Assembly (NCBI GenBank): GCA_002256705.1
Contig: NQJI01000111.1
Coordinates: 1-5,603, forward strand
DNA: 5,603 nt
From: Methylococcaceae bacterium NSM2-1
GTDB lineage: Bacteria > Pseudomonadota > Gammaproteobacteria > Methylococcales > Methylomonadaceae
Direction of reading: 5' to 3'
Positions within the stretch are counted from its first letter, which is position 1. Every line of letters starts with the position of its first letter. Positions 1 to 5,603 of the stretch are shown here, in pieces. The notes under the pieces were generated by a model. That model was not told the origin of the DNA and searched no databases. It saw only the letters and a program-made list of their open reading frames with translations. The translations under genes were made by a program, and so were the position numbers.

Positions 1-703
1 ACGGCTTTCACTCAAAGGATAATTCCAGTGCCCAAAATAAGTTACGATGTAATCCAGAATAGGTTGATTGGTATCCAGAGACCCGGATATTTTCTCCATA
101 ACCTGACGATAGAGCGAGGCATCGGACAAAAACTCGCGATTCATATCATCCAGTGCGAAATCCTGAATCGACCATGTAGGTCTGAAAGCCTAAATTTCGA
201 TAGGCATTAGTACGATTCCAGAACACCGGCACATTCGGATGAGAAACGACAGTTCGATAACCTTTATCGGCAAGAATATGCGGTAAACACGGCACAACGT
301 TGAGCAGTTGACGCTCAAATTTGACATTGTCCTTGGTCACTGGAAATCCGCATAACACTTCAAATTCTGAATTTGCGGTATAGCAACCGAATACTGGAGC
401 CAAAGCATGTGAATAACCTGCACTTTTCCAGAGCTTACGAAAATCGGGAGCCAAAGGGTTTCGTTTGTAATGGGCTTTTTTTAGCTCACTGGGATCCCAG
501 AACGATTCCAGCAACACGATGTGTATATTACGCGGTGTGAAGGGCTTGCTTTCTGAACCGGGCGTAGGCACCGCGCTTAAAAGGTTATCGGCTGCTATCT
601 GAGCGTCATCGGGATCGGGGGGTATATCAGCTAAAGCAAAAAAGCGTGCGCTTTCTTGCAGACTATAAAGCGGCCTTGCGTTTTGGAGAGACCATTCTTT
701 CAA
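1..703 (-). pseudogene. LTA synthase/MdoB-like phosphoglycerol transferase, 5'-truncated and frameshifted remnant (continues past left edge)
   Basis: The gene reads right to left. From a TTG at 701-703 the first frame encodes 185 residues of an alkaline-phosphatase-superfamily sulfatase fold. HIVLLESFWDP (about 61-71) matches the LtaS motif whose Glu binds the metal (E66 here), and GCYTANSEFEVLCG (about 106-119) matches the motif carrying the catalytic Thr (T109 here). Homology then jumps frame: after residue 180 (about 160-164) the next frame reads DFALDDMNREFLSD and continues open for 54 codons to the window edge, including the TYFGHWNYP motif. One extra base in the CC at 162-163 would explain this. 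Family members start with several membrane helices before the catalytic domain; here there are none, and an in-frame TAG lies at 716-718. Known family members transfer phosphoglycerol from phosphatidylglycerol onto teichoic acids or periplasmic glucans. With both defects it is probably non-functional; a sequencing error could explain the frameshift but not the missing N-terminus. Confidence 0.8.
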
Positions 704-1130
704 GCCGGAAGAGCTCTATCTTTACTACCGGACCTTAAACAAACTTATTGGGCGAGTTATTGAACAACTGACCTCGATTGACAACTCTAGCTTGAGTGAA
801 ATTTTCGACGATAAGTCCGCACTGGAAAAGTTACTCAAGCTCTATCAGGCGCTTCATGTTAATACAGAAATTAAAATGGAGGGAATCTTGAAGAAAAATT
901 CCACCTTGCTTAATGGCTTAAATAAAGACGCTGCAGAAATCTCTCTACTTGCCGTGCAAACACAGACTTTAACTAAATTGAATAAAAACGAAATTATTAC
1001 CGACAAACTGTTTATCATGCTGAATCATGAATTGCAGGAAAAAAATCGGGGGATGTTTAGCAGTCTAAAGCGACATAGGAAATTTTGCATAAAACCATTT
1101 CAATACAAAAGGCGGCAGCAGTGTAGTTAG
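702..1130 (+). pseudogene. Start-less fragment, probably the C-terminal tail of a CPA1-type Na+/H+ antiporter
   Basis: This frame is open from a stop at 666-668 to the TAG at 1128-1130. It reads KPEELYLYYRTLNKLIGRV from 702 and has no ATG or GTG upstream; the first TTG is at 792, inside what looks like continuous protein, with no good ribosome site. The product is hydrophilic, helical and rich in Leu, Lys and Glu. The stretch LTKLNKNEIITDKLFIMLNHELQ (split about 961-1038) resembles the cytoplasmic end of NhaP/YjcE-type exchangers, where a 'Leu-x-x-x-Gly-x-Ile-x-Asp/Glu...' segment is followed by a helix ending in Glu-Leu. That assignment is inference from pattern only. The last 22 or so codons run antisense to the end of the antiporter gene, so the natural stop may also be lost. 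It adjoins the truncated LTA-synthase remnant head to head, so both starts seem to have been removed together. Alternatively it is an unknown coiled-coil protein. Confidence 0.5.
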
Positions 1131-2267
1131 AGCAATAACAATGACCATGCCGGCATAAATTTCGTTCGTAAAAATTTGGCTCTGTCTACCTAATTCGGCA
1201 AAGACCAAACCGATCTCGCCTCTTGGCACCATCGCCAAACCGATTGCAAAGCGTTGCAACCACTTGCCTTTAATGCACAAAGGACTGAGAATTTTTCCGG
1301 CGACGGCAACCAGAAACATGCTCGAAGAGAATACCCAGACAAAAGGCGAGTTCCAGTCGATTTCGCGCAGATTAAGGGATAAGCCGACAGTGACAAAAAA
1401 AATGGGTGTAAATAAACGAATGATGGGTTTCATTTGCGATTCAATTTCATGGGCGAAATTGCTTTCGCCCGCTAGAAAAGCACCAAACGGAAGATAAAAA
1501 CGCCGCGACAAGGCAAGTCCCGCCGTGAAACCGCCGAGCAGTTCCGGTGCGCCCACTTCGTGGGCGAGCCAGGCAAAAAACAGCATCAGCGACACTATCG
1601 TACTGGGAATCAATCCCGGCACTTCGCTTGAGGTATGCAGGCGTTTGATAATAAACGAAATTAATTTTGCTGCTAAAGGCGCCAGAACGAAAAATATAAG
1701 TATGGAAACCAATACTTTTCCGGCATTAAGCAGATTGATTCCACCGCCTATGGAAAATTCATACAATAATGCCAGCAAAACCACACCGAGAATATCGTCC
1801 AGCACCGCCGCGCCGAGGACGATTTGTCCTTCGGTGGAGTCGTGGCGTTTAAGATCCGTCAGAACTCTCAATGTTATACCGATGCTGGTTGCTGTCAACG
1901 TCCCACCTATAAATAGAGCTACCAGAAGAGGTAGTCCAAAAACCCAATAGGCCAATGAAAACGCAAAAACAAACGGTAAACTCAAACCCATAGAGGCGAC
2001 TATAATGGATTTTAATCCTGTTTCTACCAGGCGCTTAATATCGGTTTCCAGTCCTACTTCAAAAAGTAGCATGATGATGCCGATTTCAGCCAGCAATTTT
2101 ATACCTTCGACAGGCTCGACCCAATCCAGCAGACTGGGTCCTAAAATAACTCCCGCTAGTAATTCGCCTATTACCGGCGGCGTTTTCAGCCGGACGGCTA
2201 ACTCGGTAAATAACCGCGCCGAAAGTAAAACGATAAACAACATTAAAAAATAATCATGGATTGCCAT
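1065..2267 (-). CDS. CPA2-family monovalent cation/proton antiporter (NapA/KefB-like membrane domain)
   Basis: A 400-residue, almost wholly membrane-embedded protein of about 12 helices in the inner membrane. Hallmarks of the Na+/H+ exchanger domain are visible: PPVIGELLAGVILGP (30-44), GTLTATSIGIT (122-132), the ion-binding AspAsp pair in AAVLDDILG (D157-D158), the lysine in VAGKILSP (K325) that in electrogenic antiporters of the NapA type pairs with the Asp, and VPRGEIGLVFA (347-357). It stops shortly after the last helix and has no TrkA-N/RCK domain, so it is a NapA/GerN/KefB-membrane-domain type and not a complete Kef potassium efflux system. Known members exchange Na+ or K+ for H+ in pH and salt homeostasis; the ion here is not determinable. 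The ATG at 2265-2267 is chosen because the first helix starts immediately after; the ribosome site is poor (AGGA lies about 16 nt upstream). It is divergent from the MarR gene and its 3' end overlaps the upstream plus-strand remnant. Confidence 0.9.
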   Translation of the reverse strand: MAIHDYFLMLFIVLLSARLFTELAVRLKTPPVIGELLAGVILGPSLLDWVEPVEGIKLLAEIGIIMLLFEVGLETDIKRLVETGLKSIIVASMGLSLPFVFAFSLAYWVFGLPLLVALFIGGTLTATSIGITLRVLTDLKRHDSTEGQIVLGAAVLDDILGVVLLALLYEFSIGGGINLLNAGKVLVSILIFFVLAPLAAKLISFIIKRLHTSSEVPGLIPSTIVSLMLFFAWLAHEVGAPELLGGFTAGLALSRRFYLPFGAFLAGESNFAHEIESQMKPIIRLFTPIFFVTVGLSLNLREIDWNSPFVWVFSSSMFLVAVAGKILSPLCIKGKWLQRFAIGLAMVPRGEIGLVFAELGRQSQIFTNEIYAGMVIVIALTTLLPPFVLKWFYAKFPMSL

Positions 2268-2295
2268 TGGAGATGTGCTAAATGTCCTGAATTCG

Positions 2296-2310
2296 CTATA
2301 AGATTTATAG
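2296..2310. promoter_or_regulatory. Palindrome CTATAA-GAT-TTATAG over the antiporter -10 box
   Basis: The two 6-bp arms (2296-2301 and 2305-2310) are perfectly complementary with a 3-bp centre. The right arm contains most of the proposed -10 hexamer of the antiporter promoter, so a protein bound here would block polymerase. It is a plausible operator, but its sequence differs from the palindrome near the MarR gene, and AT-rich palindromes also occur by chance. Confidence 0.35.
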
Positions 2311-2333
2311 GCATGCTGATTCGTAGCTGTAAC
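2304..2333 (-). promoter_or_regulatory. Candidate sigma-70 promoter of the antiporter gene
   Basis: Read on the minus strand there is GTTACA (2328-2333, 4 of 6 matches to the -35 consensus), an 18-bp spacer, and TATAAA (2304-2309, 5 of 6 matches to the -10). Transcription would begin near 2297, about 30 bp ahead of the antiporter ATG at 2267. The call is by eye only. Confidence 0.45.
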
Positions 2334-2340
2334 GCGTAAG

Positions 2341-2390
2341 CTGATATTTTCAGATAGGGTGCAGCGCTCAAGCGAGTGTAAAAATATCTG
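2341..2390. repeat. 10-bp inverted repeat with 30-bp spacer in the divergent control region
   Basis: CTGATATTTT (2341-2350) and AAAATATCTG (2381-2390) are complementary at 9 of 10 positions, with an unbroken 8-bp core. Inside lies a smaller CGCT-CA-AGCG hairpin (2365-2374). It could be a pair of protein half-sites or a cruciform/stem-loop in a leader. It lies between the antiporter promoter and the MarR gene; no T-run follows on either strand that would make it an obvious terminator. Confidence 0.35.
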
Positions 2391-2437
2391 CGTAAACCGC
2401 AGTTAAATTAAAGGAAGATTCCCAGTGTTCTTCTGAT

Positions 2438-2474
2438 TAGGTAAAAATACCTACTATTGTTATTATACCTTCTA
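2438..2474. promoter_or_regulatory. Candidate MarR operator: TAGGTA-AAAA-TACCTA palindrome plus TACCT repeat
   Basis: A perfect 6-bp inverted repeat with a 4-bp centre (2438-2453) has the 16-bp size and symmetry typical of MarR-family sites. Its right half, TACCTACTA (2448-2456), is repeated with one change as TACCTTCTA (2466-2474), starting 18 bp later, close to two helical turns. The site lies 40 bp ahead of the regulator's ATG in an AT-rich stretch that should include its promoter, which suits negative autoregulation. No protein-binding evidence is available. Confidence 0.5.
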
Positions 2475-2493
2475 CTTATTATATTCTTTGCTA

Positions 2494-2943
2494 ATGCATT
2501 CTAAATTCGGTTTTCTGAGTTACGAAATCAGCCATATCATTCGTCAGCGGTTTAACAAAAAAGCGGAAACCATCGGCTTAACCCATGCCCAATGGCGAGC
2601 CTTGGTACATCTATCCAACAATGAAAACTGCCGCCAAATTGATCTGGCCGAAATCCTCGAAATCAAACCGATTACGCTGGTAAGACAGATCGACTTGCTG
2701 GAAGAGGCGGGGCTCGTTCGGCGTAATAAGGACAGTGAAGACCGGCGTGTTTATCGTCTCGAACTCATGCCCAAGGCGCACGCCGTCATGCAGCAGCTCT
2801 GGGACATTGCCGATGCGGTGGAGGCACAGGTGCTTAGCGCCCTGACAGCCAAGGAACAAGAACTTCTAACCTCGCTGCTTGAGCGAATCAAAAACAGCAT
2901 TAACGTAAATGCCATACCTGAAGACCCTGCTCTCGATGATTAG
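2494..2943 (+). CDS. MarR/SlyA-family winged-helix transcriptional regulator
   Basis: A 149-residue protein, the normal length for the family. An N-terminal dimerisation helix (FGFLSYEISHIIRQRFN, 5-21) leads into THAQWRALVHLS (30-41), the helix-turn-helix IDLAEILEIKPITLVRQIDLLEEAGLV (49-75, written in two parts: helix 49-56 and recognition helix 58-70), then the wing with the family's Asp-Arg-Arg signature (D83-R84-R85 in DSEDRRVYRL), and C-terminal helices completing the dimer. Members bind palindromes as homodimers, usually as repressors released by small phenolics, oxidants or salts. The ATG at 2494 is preferred over the TTG at 2488 because it is the stronger codon; both have a poor ribosome site, suggesting low expression. 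It is divergent from the antiporter and 126 bp ahead of the SulP gene in the same direction. Family is certain; target genes and ligand are not known. Confidence 0.92.
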   Translation: MHSKFGFLSYEISHIIRQRFNKKAETIGLTHAQWRALVHLSNNENCRQIDLAEILEIKPITLVRQIDLLEEAGLVRRNKDSEDRRVYRLELMPKAHAVMQQLWDIADAVEAQVLSALTAKEQELLTSLLERIKNSINVNAIPEDPALDD

Positions 2944-3069
2944 TCCACCTTAGCAGCATCCGATTCAAGACTCTGCCATAGCACGCTGGGCAGCTGTTAT
3001 TTCACTTGCTTTACTTAAATACGACGCGGCATTGCCGATGTCCGTGCTTTTTATACCCATAGGAATACT
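2944..3069. other. Intergenic spacer between marR-type gene and sulP
   Basis: The 126-bp gap has no convincing terminator hairpin with a T-run and no strong sigma-70 pair that I can see by eye. Read-through from the regulator into the SulP gene is therefore possible. A ribosome site AGGA at 3061-3064 sits 5 nt before the sulP ATG at 3070. Confidence 0.5.
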
Positions 3070-4563
3070 ATGCTCTTTTTATCGAAAAAACAGGACTGGT
3101 TAGGCAACATCCGCGGCGATGTCTTGGCCGGTCTGGTCGTTGCCCTGGCGCTCATTCCCGAAGCCATTGCTTTTTCCATTATTGCCGGCGTTGACCCTAA
3201 AGTCGGGCTGTATGCCTCGTTTTGCATCGCGGTTATTACCGCGTTTATCGGTGGCCGGCCCGGCATGATCAGTGCGGCTACTGGAGCAATGGCTTTGTTG
3301 ATGGTGACTTTGGTCAAGGATCATGGCCTGCACTATTTACTGGCGGCCACCCTGCTGACCGGTGTGTTGCAAATTATCGCCGGTTATTTAAAACTCGGTG
3401 GCCTGATGAGTTTCGTTTCGCGTTCGGTGGTGACTGGTTTCGTTAATGCCTTGGCGATATTAATCTTTATGGCGCAGCTGCCGGAGCTGACTCACGTCAC
3501 TTGGCATGTTTACGCGATGACGGCGGCCGGACTGGCGATTATCTATCTGTTTCCGTATATTCCGGTGATCGGTAAATCCTTGCCTTCGCCGTTGGTCTGC
3601 ATTGTGGCGTTGACTGCTATCGCCATCTATTTACACCTGGACATTCGCACGGTCGGCGATATGGGGGCATTGCCCGATATGCTGCCGGTTTTCCTCTGGC
3701 CAGAAGTGTCGTTGACCTTGGAAACCTTACAGATTATTTTTCCTTATTCGGCAGGATTGGCCGTAGTCGGTTTGCTGGAATCGCTGATGACCGCCACTAT
3801 CGTCGATGACTTGACCGATACGACCAGCGATAAAAATCGCGAATGCAAAGGCCAGGGGCTAGCCAATATTGGCGCCGGTTTGCTGGGCGGGATGGCCGGT
3901 TGCGCGATGATTGGCCAGTCGGTTATTAACATTAAATCCGGCGGACGCGGACGCTTATCCACCTTGATTGCCGGGAGCTTTCTGTTGATCATGGTGGTAT
4001 TTCTGGATGCCTGGATTTCCAGAATCCCGATGGCCGCCTTGGTGGCGGTGATGATTATGGTGTCGATCGGCACCTTCAGTTGGCGCTCACTCATCAATCT
4101 CAAACACCATCCGCTATCCACCAATATCGTGATGATAGCAACTGTGATTGTCGTAGTCTGGACGCACAACCTGGCGTTCGGTGTATTCGTAGGCGTGTTG
4201 CTGGCCTCCTTGTTCTTCGCCAACAAAATCAGCCATTTCATGTATGTAGAATCGAAACTGGATGAGGACAACAGCACCCGAACCTATCGCGTATTCGGAC
4301 AAATCTTCTTTAATTCGGCAGATAAATTCAGCGCGGCTTTTGATTTCAAGGAAGCCGTGGAAAAAGTTGTCATAGATTTACACCGCGCGCATTTTTGGGA
4401 CATTACCTCGGTCACAGCGCTGGACAAAGTCGTGATTAAGTTCCGCCGCGAAGGTGCTGACGTGGAAATAATCGGCATGAACGAAGCCACGACCACCCTT
4501 ATCGATCGCTTCGGCACACACGATAAACCGGAAGAGATTGAAAAAATCATGGGAGGTCACTAA
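3070..4563 (+). CDS. SulP (SLC26-like) family inorganic anion transporter with C-terminal STAS domain
   Basis: A 497-residue inner-membrane protein. Residues 1-390 form the SulP membrane domain: it opens with the family signature [23 protein letters not shown] (10-32, split), then [16 protein letters not shown] (117-132), [16 protein letters not shown] (234-249, with acidic E237 in the region forming the anion/cation site in SulP proteins), [15 protein letters not shown] (253-267), and [20 protein letters not shown] (273-292). A STAS domain follows (about 400-490), with [20 protein letters not shown] at its core. Relatives carry sulfate, bicarbonate or dicarboxylates, some coupled to Na+ (BicA) or H+; the substrate cannot be told from sequence alone. 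It is shorter than YchM/DauA (about 550 residues) and belongs with the compact bacterial forms. ATG 3070 is supported by AGGA 5 nt upstream. The stop overlaps the next gene's ATG, so the pair forms an operon. Confidence 0.93.
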   Translation: MLFLSKKQDWLGNIRGDVLAGLVVALALIPEAIAFSIIAGVDPKVGLYASFCIAVITAFIGGRPGMISAATGAMALLMVTLVKDHGLHYLLAATLLTGVLQIIAGYLKLGGLMSFVSRSVVTGFVNALAILIFMAQLPELTHVTWHVYAMTAAGLAIIYLFPYIPVIGKSLPSPLVCIVALTAIAIYLHLDIRTVGDMGALPDMLPVFLWPEVSLTLETLQIIFPYSAGLAVVGLLESLMTATIVDDLTDTTSDKNRECKGQGLANIGAGLLGGMAGCAMIGQSVINIKSGGRGRLSTLIAGSFLLIMVVFLDAWISRIPMAALVAVMIMVSIGTFSWRSLINLKHHPLSTNIVMIATVIVVVWTHNLAFGVFVGVLLASLFFANKISHFMYVESKLDEDNSTRTYRVFGQIFFNSADKFSAAFDFKEAVEKVVIDLHRAHFWDITSVTALDKVVIKFRREGADVEIIGMNEATTTLIDRFGTHDKPEEIEKIMGGH

Positions 4564-4565
4564 TG
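4551..4565 (+). promoter_or_regulatory. Strong internal ribosome site and TAATG stop/start overlap coupling sulP to the stress-protein gene
   Basis: GGGAGGT (4551-4557), inside the last sulP codons, lies 5 nt before the ATG at 4563. The sulP stop TAA (4561-4563) shares its last A with that ATG. This arrangement is typical of translational coupling and fixes the start of the downstream gene. Confidence 0.85.
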
Positions 4566-5432
4566 AACACGAATACCAACATAGTTCTGGCATGCATTGA
4601 CGGTTCTTCATTGACAGAAGCCGTCTGCGATTACGCCGCCTGGATAGCGCAACGGGTCGATGCGCCGTTAAAACTGTTGCATACGATTGATCATCATCAA
4701 GAAACAGCGGCAATAGCGGACTTGTCCGGCAATATTGGCTTGGACACACAGGAACACTTACTCGAAGAACTGACCGCCGTCGAACAACAGGTCAGCAAGT
4801 TAAGACTGCAACAAGGCAAGCAAGTATTACAGGCCGCTAAGGTGCGTGTCATCCAGGCTGGTATTGCCAAGCCTATTACCAACCAACGACATGGTAGTCT
4901 GGTTGAGTCGCTGATTGAGCTTGAGGATGACATCGGTGTCCTCATCATCGGTATGCGCGGAAAAGTACACGAAAACCAGCCTGACAAGATAGGCGCAAAA
5001 CTTGAGTCCATCATCCGCTCATTACATACACCTATTCTGGTAGTAAACGAAGCATTTAAAACGCCGCAGCGCATTATGATTGCTTATGACGGCAGTCCGG
5101 CGGCTGAAAAAGCTATTGATATGGTGGCAAACAGTCCACTTTACAAAGGTCTTAGCTGTCATTTGGTTTGTGTCAGTAAGGATGAGGGCACGGCTGATTA
5201 TCTGCTTGCGGTCGCGACAAACAAGCTTCTTGCTGCCGGTGGTATTGAGGTCTTTCCCATAAAACTGAAAGGCAAAGCTGATCAGGCGCTTTGTGAATAT
5301 CAGGCAAATCACAATATTGATCTTACCATCATGGGTGCGTTCACTCATACCAGGATTCATGACCTCCTGCTGGGAAGTTTTACCGCCAGGATGCTGTTAA
5401 ATACCCACAAGCCGCTTTTGTTATGGCGTTGA
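4563..5432 (+). CDS. Tandem-domain universal stress protein (UspE-like)
   Basis: A 289-residue soluble cytoplasmic protein with two UspA folds. Domain 1 covers about 5-162: strand IVLACIDGSS with Asp13 at the nucleotide-site position, ending LIIGMRGKVHENQPDKIGA and PILVVN. Domain 2 covers about 169-289: RIMIAYDGSPAAEKA with Asp176, ending TIMGAFTHTRIHDLLLGSFT and PLLLWR. In ATP-binding Usps the loop is G-2x-G-9x-G-(S/T). Domain 1 has G130-2x-G133-10x-G144-Ala, one residue longer and lacking the Ser/Thr. Domain 2 has G258-2x-Thr-9x-G271-Ser, with the second Gly replaced. Nucleotide binding by either half is therefore uncertain. Two-domain Usps such as E. coli UspE (316 residues) act in stress survival. 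The gene is coupled to sulP by a 1-base overlap, so it may modulate or report on the transporter; that link is inferred from position. Confidence 0.92.
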   Translation: MNTNTNIVLACIDGSSLTEAVCDYAAWIAQRVDAPLKLLHTIDHHQETAAIADLSGNIGLDTQEHLLEELTAVEQQVSKLRLQQGKQVLQAAKVRVIQAGIAKPITNQRHGSLVESLIELEDDIGVLIIGMRGKVHENQPDKIGAKLESIIRSLHTPILVVNEAFKTPQRIMIAYDGSPAAEKAIDMVANSPLYKGLSCHLVCVSKDEGTADYLLAVATNKLLAAGGIEVFPIKLKGKADQALCEYQANHNIDLTIMGAFTHTRIHDLLLGSFTARMLLNTHKPLLLWR

Positions 5433-5603
5433 ATAATGAGCATCGTGGTCTCTATCGAAATGCCGATGCCTGAAAACGTATAAATCGTTTGCAATAAGTC
5501 GAGACTATGGATTGCACTTGGAAGTTGAATCCGACCTTAAATGCCCAATCCGTCCCTGATCAGACATTGTTATTTTTGCAGAAGCAATCAAATTATTTCT
5601 TTT
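5433..5603. other. Noncoding right flank
   Basis: No frame here starts with a plausible ribosome site and runs to any length. Visible structure is limited to the hairpin at 5440-5469, an 8-bp palindrome CTGATCAG (5556-5563), and TTGC-AGAA-GCAA (5577-5588) followed by a T-rich stretch at the window edge. The last could be part of a terminator for either strand, but the window ends there. Confidence 0.4.
5440..5469 (+). terminator. Weak stem-loop after the sulP-usp operon
   Basis: GCATCG (5440-5445) and CGATGC (5464-5469) are perfect complements separated by an 18-nt loop, beginning 7 nt past the stop codon. No T-run follows (CTGAAAACG), so it is not a convincing intrinsic terminator; it could protect the 3' end of the message or be chance. 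Confidence 0.2.

Noticed and set aside
28..210. Plus-strand 60-codon open frame at the left end
   Set aside because: It lies antisense to the frameshifted LTA-synthase remnant, whose protein similarity is clear on the minus strand; no ribosome site or recognisable product.
1525..1950. 141-codon plus-strand open frame within the antiporter region
   Set aside because: It is the complement of well-conserved antiporter motifs, including the Asp-Asp pair, and its product looks like a shadow: Ser/Thr/Pro/Asn-rich with no domain.
2411..2429. AAGGAAG followed by a GTG at 2425 as an upstream start for the MarR gene
   Set aside because: The GTG is in frame with the regulator but meets a TGA three codons later, so it cannot extend the protein; the family's N-terminus also fits the ATG at 2494.
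3744..4277. 177-codon minus-strand open frame inside sulP
   Set aside because: Antisense to highly conserved SulP helices; composition typical of a reversed membrane-protein gene.
4378..5074. Minus-strand open frames across the sulP-usp boundary
   Set aside because: They oppose the STAS and Usp domains and have no recognisable features or ribosome sites.
5510..5563. Possible edge of a mobile element in the right flank (short readable stretch LHLEVESDLKCPIRP)
   Set aside because: Too short, with no terminal inverted repeats, no target duplication and no identifiable transposase sequence in the window.
1..5603. CRISPR array, tRNA or rRNA genes
   Set aside because: No regularly spaced repeats, cloverleaf-like segments or ribosomal RNA motifs were seen on either strand.

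Overview
This is a 5.6-kb stretch of bacterial chromosome, most likely from a gammaproteobacterium. The family mix (MdoB/LtaS-like membrane phosphotransferase, CPA2 antiporter, MarR regulator, SulP transporter, tandem-domain UspE-like stress protein), moderate G+C and Shine-Dalgarno sites fit that group. A methanotroph-type lineage (Methylococcales) is possible, but that is an impression and not demonstrated.

Layout. (1) 1-703, minus strand: the catalytic part of an LTA-synthase/MdoB-like phosphoglycerol transferase. It has lost its membrane N-terminus, carries a +1 frameshift near 160, and runs off the left edge. (2) About 702-1130, plus strand: an open frame with no usable start, resembling the cytoplasmic tail of a CPA1-type Na+/H+ exchanger. 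The two remnants abut head to head near position 700 and both lack their N-termini, as expected if one deletion removed a divergent promoter region and the starts of two divergent genes. (3) 1065-2267, minus strand: an apparently intact 400-residue CPA2 monovalent cation/proton antiporter. (4) 2268-2493: a divergent regulatory region with a candidate antiporter promoter, a palindrome on its -10 box, a long-spaced inverted repeat and a TAGGTA/TACCTA palindrome just upstream of the regulator gene. (5) 2494-2943, plus: a MarR-family regulator. (6) 3070-4563, plus: a SulP-family anion transporter with a C-terminal STAS domain. (7) 4563-5432, plus: a tandem universal stress protein whose ATG overlaps the sulP stop codon. 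(8) 5433-5603: noncoding flank with weak secondary-structure signals.

How the genes may work together. The MarR protein sits between two ion transporters and probably autoregulates; it may also control the divergent antiporter and possibly the downstream pair. SulP and the stress protein are almost certainly made from one message with coupled translation, suggesting the stress protein senses or modulates anion uptake (bicarbonate or sulfate; the substrate cannot be read from the sequence). I found no CRISPR array, tRNA, rRNA or complete mobile element. The most notable features are the decayed head-to-head gene pair and the palindromes of the MarR control region. Nothing here looks like a wholly new system.
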